From WVXT01 sp964403285 (GTDB lineage Bacteria; UBA6262; WVXT01), in the NCBI GenBank assembly GCA_964403285.1, contig CAYOFG010000003.1:1-64000 (forward strand): 64,000 nt of DNA, read 5' to 3'. The position numbers and the translations under genes are program-made. Shown here piece by piece: positions 12,201 through 21,638 of the stretch (the first letter of the stretch is position 1; every line of letters begins with the position of its first letter). Under the pieces are notes generated by a model. The model had not been told where the DNA came from. It saw only the letters and a program-made list of their open reading frames with translations, and ran no database searches.

Positions 12201-15200
12201 CCTCAAGCAATGTCATTGCGAGCGTCAGCGAAGCAATCTCAGACGGAAGTGGAGAAGATTCTGAAGGAACTTGAGAATTTAGAAATAGAAACTGTTTTAG
12301 GAATCTCACTTCCAGAAAGCATTTCAGACGGAGCAAAATTTGACAGTTTAACCTCCGATCTTTCTGCTTCCGCATTATATGCCTTAACTAGGTCAGGAAA
12401 AAATCCTTTTGCCGAAACTTTCACAGGTGTCATTGCGGAAACCCCTTCAAATGTCATTGCGACCCCGATTCATCGGGGGAAGCAATCTCAACCGCAAATC
12501 CGCGCCCTCTATTCTGTTGAAATGTATGAAGGCAAAATCCCTGATGAAATAAAGACTCGATTAGAAACAGGAAAACAAGCAGTTGAAGAAAAAACCCAAT
12601 TAATAAAGAAACTCCTAAGAAAAAGAGAACTCGAAAGAAGAAAAGAAAAACTTCTTACTGTCCTTGCGAGTCATCCCCATGGTGTCATTGCGAGTCCCGA
12701 TTTTAATCGGGACGAAGCAATCTCTTCTAAGGAAGAACTCTCTTCAATTGAAAAAGAGCTGTCTTCTCTAAAGAATATCGGAACACTCATCTGGTATGAC
12801 TATAAGACAAATATCTGCTACTACATTTCTCCTGAAGGCATCGGCGTTCTCCTCACCATTGTTTCACCATTGGATAAGGTAAAAAAAGATGTATCAGCCC
12901 TCAAAGAGAAATTTAAAATAATCAGTGAAGAAGTCCAACTCTACGAAACAGAAGGAATAAGACCTGTCCATTTTCATTGGTTTACTGTATCTGAACCTGC
13001 TGACAGGGATAATGATGGAGAGCCTGATAAAGAGGATAAATACTACGATGTAATGAGAGTAGAAAACCAGATTAATCAAGAGGTCACTTATGTAACCTAT
13101 TTCCAGCAGATGTATAAAGAAGTGAATCCACGGCTTAAAACAATCACTTACGGATATTACGATTCAGCAAACGATGTCTATTATCCTCTTTACACAATCC
13201 CATCTACAGATGAAGCAGCAGCCCAGTATCTGGGTAAGAATAATCTTGGAAAAGAAACAGAAGTTATTGTTGATTTTGATGCACAGGGAGCTAAGAAACA
13301 AGGGGAAATAAAAAATGTAATAATAAAATATGAACCAGAAGTTCTAAAAGATAACGATGGTGATGTCATAGGGTATAAGATTGTAGTTAGAGATTTTCGT
13401 CCAGGAAAACATCCTTATGTCGTAAGGTGGAACGATAGATATGGAGTTATTCAAAAAGAGATTATAGGAGAAGAAAACAAAGTTGGTAGTAGAAAGGTGG
13501 TCTATTATTATAATAATGTTGATAAAACTCAAGGAATTGGCACAGTCACATATGCATTTAATCCTGAGACAAAAGAGTATGACAAAGTTATAAGCATAGG
13601 CATTCCTCTGGCGACCGGAGGGGCGACATTTATGGCGCCTATTCAAGTTCAAATAATAAAATTCGAAGATGCATTAAGAGCAGGATTAAATGAGAAAGAT
13701 TTCCAGGAATTAGCAGATAAACTTTCTCGGAGAGAAGATATAACCAAAGACCAAAGGTACAATAAACTTGCCCAATATCTTACCACCCAATGGATAGACC
13801 AATACGGCAATACGGTAAAAGAAGAGAAAGGAAAGACAGTAACCACTATAGAATATTATGAGTATGGAAGAGAGATAGGGAGGGAGACATATGTTGGCAA
13901 GAAATTAATTAGTAAAGGGAGATTTGAAGATTATGAAGATGGGCTGGCGAGAGTAGAGATAACGGATGTAATAAACAATAATAGGATAAGGACAGAATGG
14001 TATGATGAGTATGGACTGGTACAGAAGATAAAGGTAGGAGATAGAATAACCACAGTAGAATATGACGAATATGGGAAAGAGACAGGAAGGGAGACATATG
14101 TTAGGGGGAAATTGGTCAGTAAAGGGAGATTTGAAGATTATGAAGATGGGTTAGCGAGAGTAGAGATAACAGATGTACTCAACAATAACAGGACAAGGAC
14201 AGAGTGGTATGATGAGTATGGGCTGGTAAAGAAGATAAGGGTTGGTAACAGAATAACCACAGTAAGTTATGATGAGTATGGGAAAGAGACAGGAAGGGAG
14301 ACGTATGTTAAAGGGAAATTGGTCAGTAAAGGGAGATTTGAAGATTATGAAGATGGGTTAGCGAGGGTAGAGATAACGGATGTAATAAACAATAACAGGA
14401 CAAGGACAGAATGGTATGATGAGTATGGGCTGGTAAAGAAGATAAAGGTTGGTAACAGAATAACCATAGTAAGTTATGATGAATACGGGAAAGAGACAGG
14501 AAGGGAGACATATGTTAGGGGAAAATTGGTCAGTAAAGGGACATTTGAAGATTATGAAGATGGGTTAGCAAGGGTAGAGATAACAGATGTAATAAACAAT
14601 AACAGGACAAGGACAGAATGGTATGATGAGTATGGGCTGGTAAAGAAGATAAGGGTTGGTAACAGAATAACCACAGTAAGTTATGATGAGTATGGGAAAG
14701 AGACAGGGAGGGAGACGTATGTTAAGGGAAAATTAATCAGTAAAGGGAGATTTGAAGATTATGAAGATGGGTTAGCAAAGGTAGAGATAACGGATGTAAT
14801 AAACAATAACAGGACAAGGACAGAATGGTATAATGAGTATGGACTGGTACGGAAGATAAAAGTAGGAAACAGAATAATAACAGTAAGTTATGATGAATAT
14901 GGAAAAGAACAGTTAAGGATAACTTTTGGTAAAGATGGGACAGCGATAGCTTTAGGAAGGTTCAAAGGATATGACGACAAAGGCAATGCTATAGTTGAAT
15001 TATTAGAGCAATTACCTACCCTTCTTAATGATGAACAGAAAAGTGTCATTAGTAATATACTTTCGTCTGAAGAGATAACACCTGAACAACTCACTCAAAT
15101 AGATCAGATTCTTGCCGAAAAAGCCTCCTTTGTTAAACATCAGCTCTACAATCAATATGGCGACTTAATAGAAGAAGAAATTACTGGAACTCTGAAGACA

Positions 15201-18200
15201 GTAGTTCTTTATACTGAATATAGTCAAGAATGGGGAAGAATCGCCTTAGCCTACGATTCAAAAACAGATGCTTACACCATTCCATTTAGCATCGGCAAAT
15301 TCACTGGTGAATACGATAAAGAAGGTTATGCAATAGTTAAAGCAATAGACGATTTAACATCTCTATCTCAAGATGTAACTACTCAATTCATTGAGCACAA
15401 AGATAATCCTGAAAAACTCATTACCATTCTTGAAGGTATTTTTACAAATCCTGGAAACCTTATCGTCAAAACCAAAACCTTTGACGAGTTTGGAAGAGAA
15501 CGAAAAGCTGAGTGGGGCGACTGGAAAGAAGAAAAACATTATGATGGTGATACAGATAAAGTAACTACAACCACACTGCAATACAAAGACAAGGGTGTCT
15601 GGACAGATGTCTGGAAAACAGACAGCACCTCTCAACTTGTTAATTTAGAATCATTATTAGGTAAAATAGAAAACCTTCCTTTACAAATACAGCAAGAACT
15701 TAATAGCTTAGGTATTACTGACAACACACCCCTCCAGCCTGTCATAGTTACTCGAACCATAGCACCTGGAATTACAGTAACATGGACAGACTATTACCTT
15801 TTTGGTGACATCTGGGGAAGAAAGGTAATAAATGAAAGAAGCGCTAAAATTAAAGATAAAGAAGTAGTGTTAGAAAGAGTATTAGGAGTTAAATGGGAGG
15901 GAAGAGATTTAGTAAAGAGTTATGAACTTACAGGCGATAATCAAATAATGACAACTTATATTACCAAAGGTAAGACAAAAGCTTCAGAATTATTTACCAA
16001 ACAAGTTCTAAATGCTTATCAAGAGAAGTTTAGTCATTCTTTATGGCTCGACCTTTCAAAAGTTGGTATACATCAGGATGCGCTTATTCCTCAAGTCCAA
16101 GAAATAAAATGGTTGAAAGAAGGAGGTACTGCTACCCAAATTACATTCAAAGAGCCTGCTGATGAAGTAGCAAATAAGATTAGTGCTTATCTTTACATAA
16201 TACCTAATGACCCACTCGGAAGAGACATAGCGAGAAGAATTCCCACAAGCAAAGACAATATAGGTACAGTTATCAATTTGTGGTGGGAAACTACAGGAAA
16301 AGATGGTGTCAAAGTTCCTTTTGGAATACTGCCAAAAAGTATTGTAATCCATCAAAGTGGTAGATTCGGTGAAATAAAAACTTTTGAAAAACTGGATACT
16401 ATAAACGGCATTAAAGGTTTTCTATATTCAGTAAAGAATGCCAATTATTATAAGATGAGTGAATTCTGGACACCCAATGGACAATTGTATAGAGAAGAAT
16501 GGGAACAGGTGATGTCTTATATCCTTAGACCCATTCTGCCAGACAGAAAATTTGTGTATTATGACCTTGGTGTTCCTTACTTAAACCCCTTGTCCACTAA
16601 AGATGAAAAAGGAAACATAATCGAAAAGTGGACAAAGATAACTTATGACCCCAAGACTGGAACTCAGTGCCAGGAAATGGAAATTAGAAAACTTCATCGT
16701 CCTGCATGGTTTTTGGGAAGATGGGAAACCCAGCATCGATACTACGATATTTATGGTAATCCCATTAGGCCTTCTTTAGATTTCTCAAAAGGCAAAATAG
16801 AGACATCTATTAGCGATAAGGTACTATTTAAAATAATAGCTATAGGGTTATTACTTTCATGGATTGTTACATCAGTTTTATGGTGGATAAAATGGAAGCT
16901 TTTCAGGAAGAAAGTGGATAAGAAACAAGGGTCAGCTAACAATTTATATGATGAAGAGTTGATGAAAAAAGCAGAAGAGCGTCGAGTAAATAAGATTTTA
17001 GTTCCCGGTAAGCCTCAAGATACACAAAGGACAAAATATTCTGATGGTCCTGTAGAAGGTAACTTCCTATTCCAGTTACGTGTTCTTTATTATTTGGTTA
17101 TGGAATGGAGAAGAATTGAGAATGGTTGGGCGGAGAATGATACAAGGCTTCTTGGAGATGATGATTCCTGGCTAAATGGCTTAGATGAGTTTGCTATGAT
17201 TGTTTCTATCTATTTAAGAAGGACTATAAAGGAAGCTAAAAAAGATAGCGATATAACAGAGGATAGTAATCATATCTGGAGCCGTTTGGAAAGATATATT
17301 GGTGAGCATGCAGGTTTATTAAAAGAACTTTTAGATAAATATGAGAGAAACCGGGCAGGTAGCGATGATATAGAAGAATTACTAAAAGAAATGGGAATAA
17401 GAAAGCGAAACACTGGATTTAATGTCCAGTCTGAAAATATGAGAATAGTTCAGGACTTAGTTCAGGATTTGGCACACGAAAATAACATTGATTCAATTGA
17501 GCACATTATTGAGCAAGCCATTGGTAGAGAAGTTTCTTTTTCACTTAAAGATGTTGATGTCAAGGACGCTCCAGGATTAAAGAGTATTCAAAATAATCAC
17601 CTTGAATACGTAAAAGCAGTAATGGCTGAGAAATTTGATATACCAAAAGACCATATTGATAGTTTTATTAATGAGTATAAACGATTTAAAGTGAAAGAAG
17701 GATTTGACCTTTTACCTATTCATCCTTGGAATATTGAAGCAGCAAGAACACTCCCGCATATAATTTTAACGCTCCTTGCAGCTATTATCTGGTTTAATAG
17801 TAGTGGCGGTGGAGGCTCTGTCTTTCCATATGTAATTTCTTTAGTGTTGGGCTCATTTAGTGGACCGTTTATAATATTGTGGGGATTTTTAGGATTAGGA
17901 CTTGCTTTTAAATTAATAGCTAACTTTGTAAATACTCATCGTTATGAAAGGAGTTATTTACTTCTGATAAAGAGAGGCAGACTATGGAATCCAAAACTGT
18001 GGGAGATATTATCCTTTATTTCCAGGATTATATTCTTTGGTGGCGTAACTGCCTCCTTATGGTTTTTTGTTCACGCTCCAGATTTTCCAACTGCCTTTTT
18101 AGTAAAAGGAATCATCGCTTTAGTTACCTTTATGGAACTTTTAGGCGTTATTTTGCCTTGGGTAGGAAATCCAATCAGTACAAAATTAGAATCAACTGCC

Positions 18201-21200
18201 AGTAGGGCTCCTCCATTAAAAGATACCCGTAGATTCCGCTTCCTTAAATTCCTCAATGGTCTTAATTACTCACCTACTCGCCCTGTATCTATCCTCTGGC
18301 AATCTTTAAAATATCACTTCAAGCCCTCAGTTCCTTCTGGAGGGAAATTAGCAATGTTTATGGCTATTTTATTCTATTCTCTCATGTATTTTTCTTTCAT
18401 TGGTTTAGGTGCTTTTATGGGTAAAGAGGTTCTCCATATATGGCTATATGATCAATATTTACTTGGTAATATTATAAGGATAGGTTTAGGAACAGGGATG
18501 TTTCTCTTCTCAATATATCTTCTAAGATACGGACTTTCCGTACTCTGGACAGGGATAGGCTCTTTCTTTGTTAATTTTCCTGTTAAGACAATTGGTTCAA
18601 TTTATGGCATGGGATATCTCTTTGCAGAAATGTTTGGATTATTACCTCAAATATTAGCTGGTCCATTAGGGTGGGCTATAGCGATAGGATTAATATTTAC
18701 AATGACACTTGAGCCAAAGATTTTAGGTTATTTTGAGAAAAAGAAATCTTCTTCTATAAGGAATTCTAAAGATTTTGGTGGAACCACGGGTGTTATTTAT
18801 GCAGGCGGAGATCAACTACATTCCTATATATTTACATTTTTTAAAGGTAATGTAACGAATGCTACCAACGAATTTTTGACTAGATATAAGTATTTAAAGA
18901 CAAGGGATTCTAAAGGAATTGACACAATTTCTAAAATACTCGGCCAAGATTCCTTGGAAGAATGTCTTAATCTTTTGCATCAAGCAGAAATAAAATCTAA
19001 GGTTACCCTGTGGCATCCTTCTCAGTTAGTTCTCCCAGAAGAGGGTTCTAATTTATCAGGCGACCTCCAGATTTCAGTAAATAATAAAGAAGAGAGAGAG
19101 AAAATTCTAAAAGCCTGGCATATCCGCAGGTGGTTGGTAACGATGTGGACTCGTGGGGGTCAATCTCATGATACCGGCATTACTATTATAGATATTGCCT
19201 TGGCATTTAAAAAAGCGGGTTTAAGTGAAAACATTGTATTTTATCTTTCAAGTAATAAATTTGATGATAAAGGTAAGAAACCTTCCCAAGAAGATTATAC
19301 AGTAACCTCAGAACTTGGTCAAAGGGATAAATTAGCAAGATTCATTGAGGAATTAGCTGGCTGTCGCGCTCATGTATTTCATGACTGGACACCTTTTGGA
19401 TTTAAAGCTGGCTTTATGACCGGAATGGATTTATTCTCAGAAGAAATATCTAAATTAAATTCTTTGGTCATAATGGACCGTAATGCTACTGTTGGTAATT
19501 TAGATGCCTTTATTGAAGATATAAGAAAGATGCGTGCCAGTCCAGGTTTAGTTATAATTGTTCCGGGAAGAGGGACGACCAATATTCGTATGCGTGCAGG
19601 TCAGGGTTCTCAATTAATCGAAGAAGGGCACCGTTCCTATTTGAAAGGCATTATGTTGTTAGGAGGAAGAGCAGGAGAATCAGTAGGAACTGGTTGGGGT
19701 AATATTATGGGTATTCCTTATTGGGAGGTGCAAAAGCATTTAAGTAATCCTTCCTATCCTACAGTGGCCCTTACCTCTCGTATTCGAGCAAGAAGAGGCT
19801 TTATAGAGAATTTTATGTCTAACAATTATGGTTTGGTAGGTTTTATTCCCCATGCGGTAGGAATCTCAGAAGATATATGGGCAGTAGAGCAGCAAGCTCA
19901 TAATATGATTGGCATAGGTAGAACACCCAGATTTGATCGCTCCAAGGCATTCTGGCATAAGATAAGAGAGACCTGGTCTCATGCTGCCTGGTTTAGCGCC
20001 TATCCCAGATGGTCGAATGGTTTACCTCAAAAGATGCAAGACCAATTAATGCAGGAGACAGGAGAATTGGGTCCATTATCTATATTTGCTAAAGAAGCAA
20101 GGGCCTCTGGAGCAAGATTTTTCTTAACCGCCCCCCTTGCTCTAGTATTTCTTGCTTTAGTGCCTTTATCTGGAATATTCGGTTTCTCTCCTTTTGTAGG
20201 ACTGATTTTAATCCTTGCTTTTATTGGTATCATCATTGGTCAAATCTTGACCGTCCATGGTTTAGTCGCCTATTTAGAAGCCTCTGGTTTTAATCTCTCT
20301 TCGGGTATTGCGGGTGGCTTTTTGAGTCTTGGTTTTGGAATTCCCTTCTTAGGTCTTAGTCCTGCAATACTCACCTTGGGCTTTATTTTAGGTGGTTTTA
20401 TTGTTGGCTTTGGTCGCTGGGTTTGGTACCGAGGAAGGGATATGATTCTTTTTGGTCCACAGCTTGTTGTTCATACCTTAGGTCAGGTTGTAAGGCAATC
20501 ACTTGAATTTGTATTGTCTGGTGAAGAACCAGATGATTATAAAAGTGTAGATATACGAGAGAAGGTAAGCGCTAAATATGCAAGAGAAAAATATAGAAAC
20601 ATTGTGAATATAAGATCAGTCTGGTTTATCGGATTAGCTTTATTCTTAATAAATATGGGTGCTATATCTATAGGGATAGATTTTCTTAATATTCTTCTTT
20701 TGCTTCCTACCTTGATCTTTTCTGTTAGTTGCTTAATTGGTCCTTTTGTGATGAATGTGGATATTGGGAAGAGTCTAAGAAAATTGACTTGGGCTCCGAG
20801 GCTCGTTGGATGGGCTGTTGGTTTTGGGACTTTATTTGGAATAAGAACCCTTCTTCGAGCTCAAACTTGGATATTACCCTGGATGGGTTTATTTATTCTG
20901 GGAGCAGGAGGAATCTTTTTATTTGGATATGCACTAAAATGGTGGCTAAAAAAGGAGATGGACAAAGATACATTAAATAGGATGTTAGATGAGAGATTAT
21001 TTTCCGACGGAGCTCGTATAGTTTCTAATTTCTGGCGCGCCTTTATTCTTTCCTTATTTGTTTTTGTATGGTTTCTTATTGTTCCTATCCCACCAGTCGC
21101 TATTTTTACAACGACTGGTAATAACTTTATAACAATTCCGAAATTTACTTTATTAGGAATTGTAGGTGGAGTTGTAGGAATTGCCTTTATTTTACTTTCT

Positions 21201-21538
21201 CTCTATAAAGCAGTAGGCTATTTTGAATATAGAAACATCCAGAAAAAATATAAGAAATTATATGATAAATTCTTAACCCTTGAACCAACTTTGCCATCTG
21301 AGGTGGCATCCAAGATTCGCGCTCTCTTTAATGACACTCAAACCTACCTTGACCAGGAAAGTTATAGTTATGCAAAGAAGATGTTGAGAAACATTGGGGA
21401 GATTGTTCCTACCCTTGCATTGCTATCGGGCATAATTTATAATTTGATAAAAATTATTTCTAATAGAAGACTAAAATTCCTTACCAGCCAGTTTCAAGCA
21501 CAGATTAGAGAAGTTAGACGTCTTATTGCACAGGGGGA
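177..21538 (+). CDS. Giant modular exported polyprotein 1, 5' part up to the assembly gap
   Basis: The frame is open from ATG 177 to the N run, about 7,120 codons. It begins with a signal peptide (cleavage predicted after VGA, residue 33). Domain order: a conserved Tiki/TraB-like N-module (1-795), a helical region, a SecA-like ATPase (about 1100-1840), a membrane block (about 1865-2320), a Q/P-rich linker, two (alpha/alpha)6 glycosidase-like domains (about 3070-3880), a calcium-loop motif (4276-4287), five 69-residue repeats (4569-4913), and a long polytopic membrane region from about 5548. The listed frame that runs through the Ns to 21665 is an artefact. The true continuation is the open frame at 21639, which has the same membrane character and ends in the shared C-module. 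Genes 2 and 3 share the N-module at high identity. Function as a whole is unknown; the domains point to polysaccharide handling at the envelope. Confidence 0.9.
609..662 (+). repeat. 54-bp nested palindrome (GGAGTG family), in frame
   Basis: The outer arms GGAGTGT and ACACTCC enclose two hairpins: TCAAGC-GAAA-GCTTGA and GTGAAAC-TTTC-GTTTCAC. It is 18 codons long and read as GVSSESLTKNGETFVSHS. Genes 2 and 3 carry the same element at the same place. Confidence 0.85.
1082..1140 (+). repeat. Tandem palindromes GGGTTCGAT.. and GGGGCGACAT.., in frame
   Basis: First comes GGGTTCGAT-GA-ATCGAACCC (perfect 9-bp arms), read GSMNRTPT. Then comes TGTAGGGGCG..CGCCCG, an imperfect palindrome read VGATFMAP. 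The same site in genes 2 and 3 holds related but rearranged copies. Confidence 0.85.
1749..1782 (+). repeat. GTCATTGCGAG..AAGCAATCTC element, in frame
   Basis: ATTGC and GCAAT are the inverted ends, and the element is read as VIARSETTKQS. The same place in genes 2 and 3 (31724, 58050) holds members of a different palindrome family. Confidence 0.8.
2600..3430 (+). other. Charged helical region with an HxxxH motif
   Basis: The region lies between the N-module and the SecA-like domain. It is mostly predicted helix and ends in a K/A/P/E-rich linker. The pattern A-I-Y-H917-G-L-L-H921 resembles the HExxH helix of gluzincin peptidases with the catalytic Glu missing. Related HEGVH and HQGSH helices occur in gene 3. 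No function is assigned. Confidence 0.35.
3470..5700 (+). other. SecA-like DEAD ATPase domain
   Basis: The SecA motor signature is seen in order. A Walker A loop reads P-F-G-F-G-K1156-T (SecA usually GEGKT). A DEAD box at D1282-E-A-D is followed by MTPFIISGG, as in SecA. The motif VTNRGGRGIDI (from about 1589) matches SecA's TNMAGRGTDI. QFRGRTARRPGEKG (from 1629) matches SecA's QLRGRSGRQGDPG. Preprotein-binding and C-terminal zinc parts are not obvious. ATPase residues look kept, so activity is possible. Its place inside an exported polyprotein, with no membrane segment before it, is unexplained. Confidence 0.75.
5770..7140 (+). other. Polytopic membrane block 1
   Basis: About ten hydrophobic, Gly/Ala-rich segments separated by short basic loops lie at about residues 1865-2320. 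No family is recognised. It follows directly on the SecA-like domain, so it could be its membrane partner, but it has no clear SecY signature. Confidence 0.6.
7255..7385 (+). other. Q/P/T-rich linker with short tandem repeats
   Basis: The triplet-like peptide (I/T)QP is repeated about eight times, made by an imperfect CAACCAACT-type DNA repeat. It looks like a flexible hinge between the membrane block and the extracellular-type half of the protein. Confidence 0.7.
7400..9380 (+). other. Unassigned region, about 660 residues
   Basis: The region is rich in beta-type sequence and aromatic residues and lies between the Q/P linker and the glycosidase-like domains. A few hydrophobic stretches (around 8160-8290 and 8830-8970) may be membrane-associated. 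I recognise no family motif. Confidence 0.4.
9390..10370 (+). other. (alpha/alpha)6 glycosidase-like domain A
   Basis: It shows TYDQALA near the start, a GPQAYLGLS segment, and a repeated helical hairpin pattern with YKKAAEKILLWL and EQGYFYRG. These are typical of six-hairpin glycosidase-like folds, where TYDNALA-type motifs open the first helix. The second copy follows at 10750. A precise GH family cannot be named. Confidence 0.5.
10421..10449 (+). repeat. GTCATTGCGAGCG..AAGCAATCTC element, in frame
   Basis: ATTGCGAGC and GCGAAGCAAT are the inverted ends, and the element is read as SLRAEAKQSQ. A truncated copy (GTCATTAGCGAAGCAATCTC) lies just upstream at about 10385. Both fall in the linker between the two glycosidase-like domains. 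Confidence 0.85.
10653..10728 (+). repeat. Clustered GTCATTGCGAG elements, in frame
   Basis: A half copy (10653-10664), a full copy (about 10676-10704) and a terminal half (CACGAAGCAGTCTC) follow each other and are read as VIASHPLSVIASASEAISD. The clustering suggests repeated insertion at one tolerant linker. Confidence 0.8.
10750..11815 (+). other. (alpha/alpha)6 glycosidase-like domain B
   Basis: This is a second copy of the fold at 9390. YRSAAEKILKSL and KEKGYFYTG parallel the first copy, and LAVLILGPEILDNAKT parallels LAIIVLGPEVLNNAKS. The two copies are strongly diverged, so the duplication is old. Confidence 0.5.
12211..12240 (+). repeat. GTCATTGCGAGCG..AAGCAATCTC element, in frame
   Basis: The 30-bp element is read as SLRASAKQSQ, between domain B and the next linker. 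It has the same inverted ends as the copy at 10421. Confidence 0.85.
12452..12489 (+). repeat. GTCATTGCGA element with a swapped palindromic centre
   Basis: The ends GTCATTGCGA and AAGCAATCTC are kept. The centre is replaced by CCCCGAT-TC-ATCGGGG, a self-contained palindrome. A partial copy (12428-12440) precedes it. It is in frame, read IATPIHRGKQSQ. Confidence 0.85.
12683..12724 (+). repeat. GTCATTGCGAG element with nested GTCCCGATT palindrome
   Basis: The centre between GTCATTGCGA and GAAGCAATCTC is GTCCCGAT-TTTA-ATCGGGAC, a perfect palindrome. The same kind of palindrome stands alone after gene 1 (29837). This shows that elements are built by nesting or swapping modules. Confidence 0.85.
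13002..13037 (+). other. Calcium-binding loop motif
   Basis: D4276-R-D-N-D-G-E-P-D-K-E-D matches the DxDxDGxxDxxD loop of thrombospondin type 3 and dockerin-like repeats. Such loops bind calcium in extracellular proteins, which supports an exported location for this part of the chain. Confidence 0.65.
13617..13640 (+). repeat. GGGGCGACATTTATGGCGCC element, in frame
   Basis: A single copy of the palindrome is read GGATFMAP. It lies in a linker upstream of the 69-residue repeats. The flanking TGTAG and CCTACA arms seen elsewhere are missing. Confidence 0.8.
13881..14915 (+). repeat. Five tandem 207-bp (69-residue) repeats, YD-like
   Basis: Units start at 13881, 14088, 14295, 14502 and 14709 and open with RETYV. 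Each contains FEDYEDGLA, RTEWYDEYGLV and a YDEYGKETG-type end. The alternation of short strands with YDEYG turns recalls YD/Rhs-type beta repeats. Copies are nearly identical at the DNA level, so they expanded or were homogenised recently. Degenerate units continue to about 16790. Confidence 0.9.
14916..16790 (+). other. Degenerate YD-like beta region
   Basis: Diverged relatives of the 69-residue repeat continue here (for example YDDKGNAIVELL, YTEYSQEWGRIALAYD, YDIYGNPIRP). No enzyme motif is seen. It ends just before a membrane helix at about 16830. Confidence 0.55.
16817..21538 (+). other. Polytopic membrane domain 2 with large soluble loops
   Basis: It starts with a membrane helix at about 16830-16890. 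A soluble segment runs to about 17740, then about eight helices to 18740, then a soluble domain of about 450 residues, then helices from about 20110 to the gap. The soluble domain holds conserved-looking motifs (TRGGQSHDTGI, FHDWTPFGFKAGFMTG, VPGRGTTNIRMRAGQGS, LTSRIRARRGF). Helices flanking a catalytic-size loop resemble membrane polysaccharide synthases such as the beta-glucan synthases. I cannot place it in a family with confidence. Confidence 0.45.
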
Positions 21539-21638
21539 NNNNNNNNNNNNNNNNNNNNNNNNNNNNNNNNNNNNNNNNNNNNNNNNNNNNNNNNNNNNNN
21601 NNNNNNNNNNNNNNNNNNNNNNNNNNNNNNNNNNNNNN
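21539..21638. other. Assembly gap of 100 N
   Basis: A run of exactly 100 N is the usual placeholder for a gap of unknown size. Codons end at 21536 in one frame and resume at 21641 in another. One continuous gene needs a true gap length of 2 modulo 3. Membrane-type sequence stands on both sides. Confidence 0.95.

Noticed and set aside
10379..12724. CRISPR-like array of GTCATTGCGAG repeats
   Set aside because: Spacing is irregular, the repeats themselves vary at the centre, the frame is coding throughout, and no cas gene is present.
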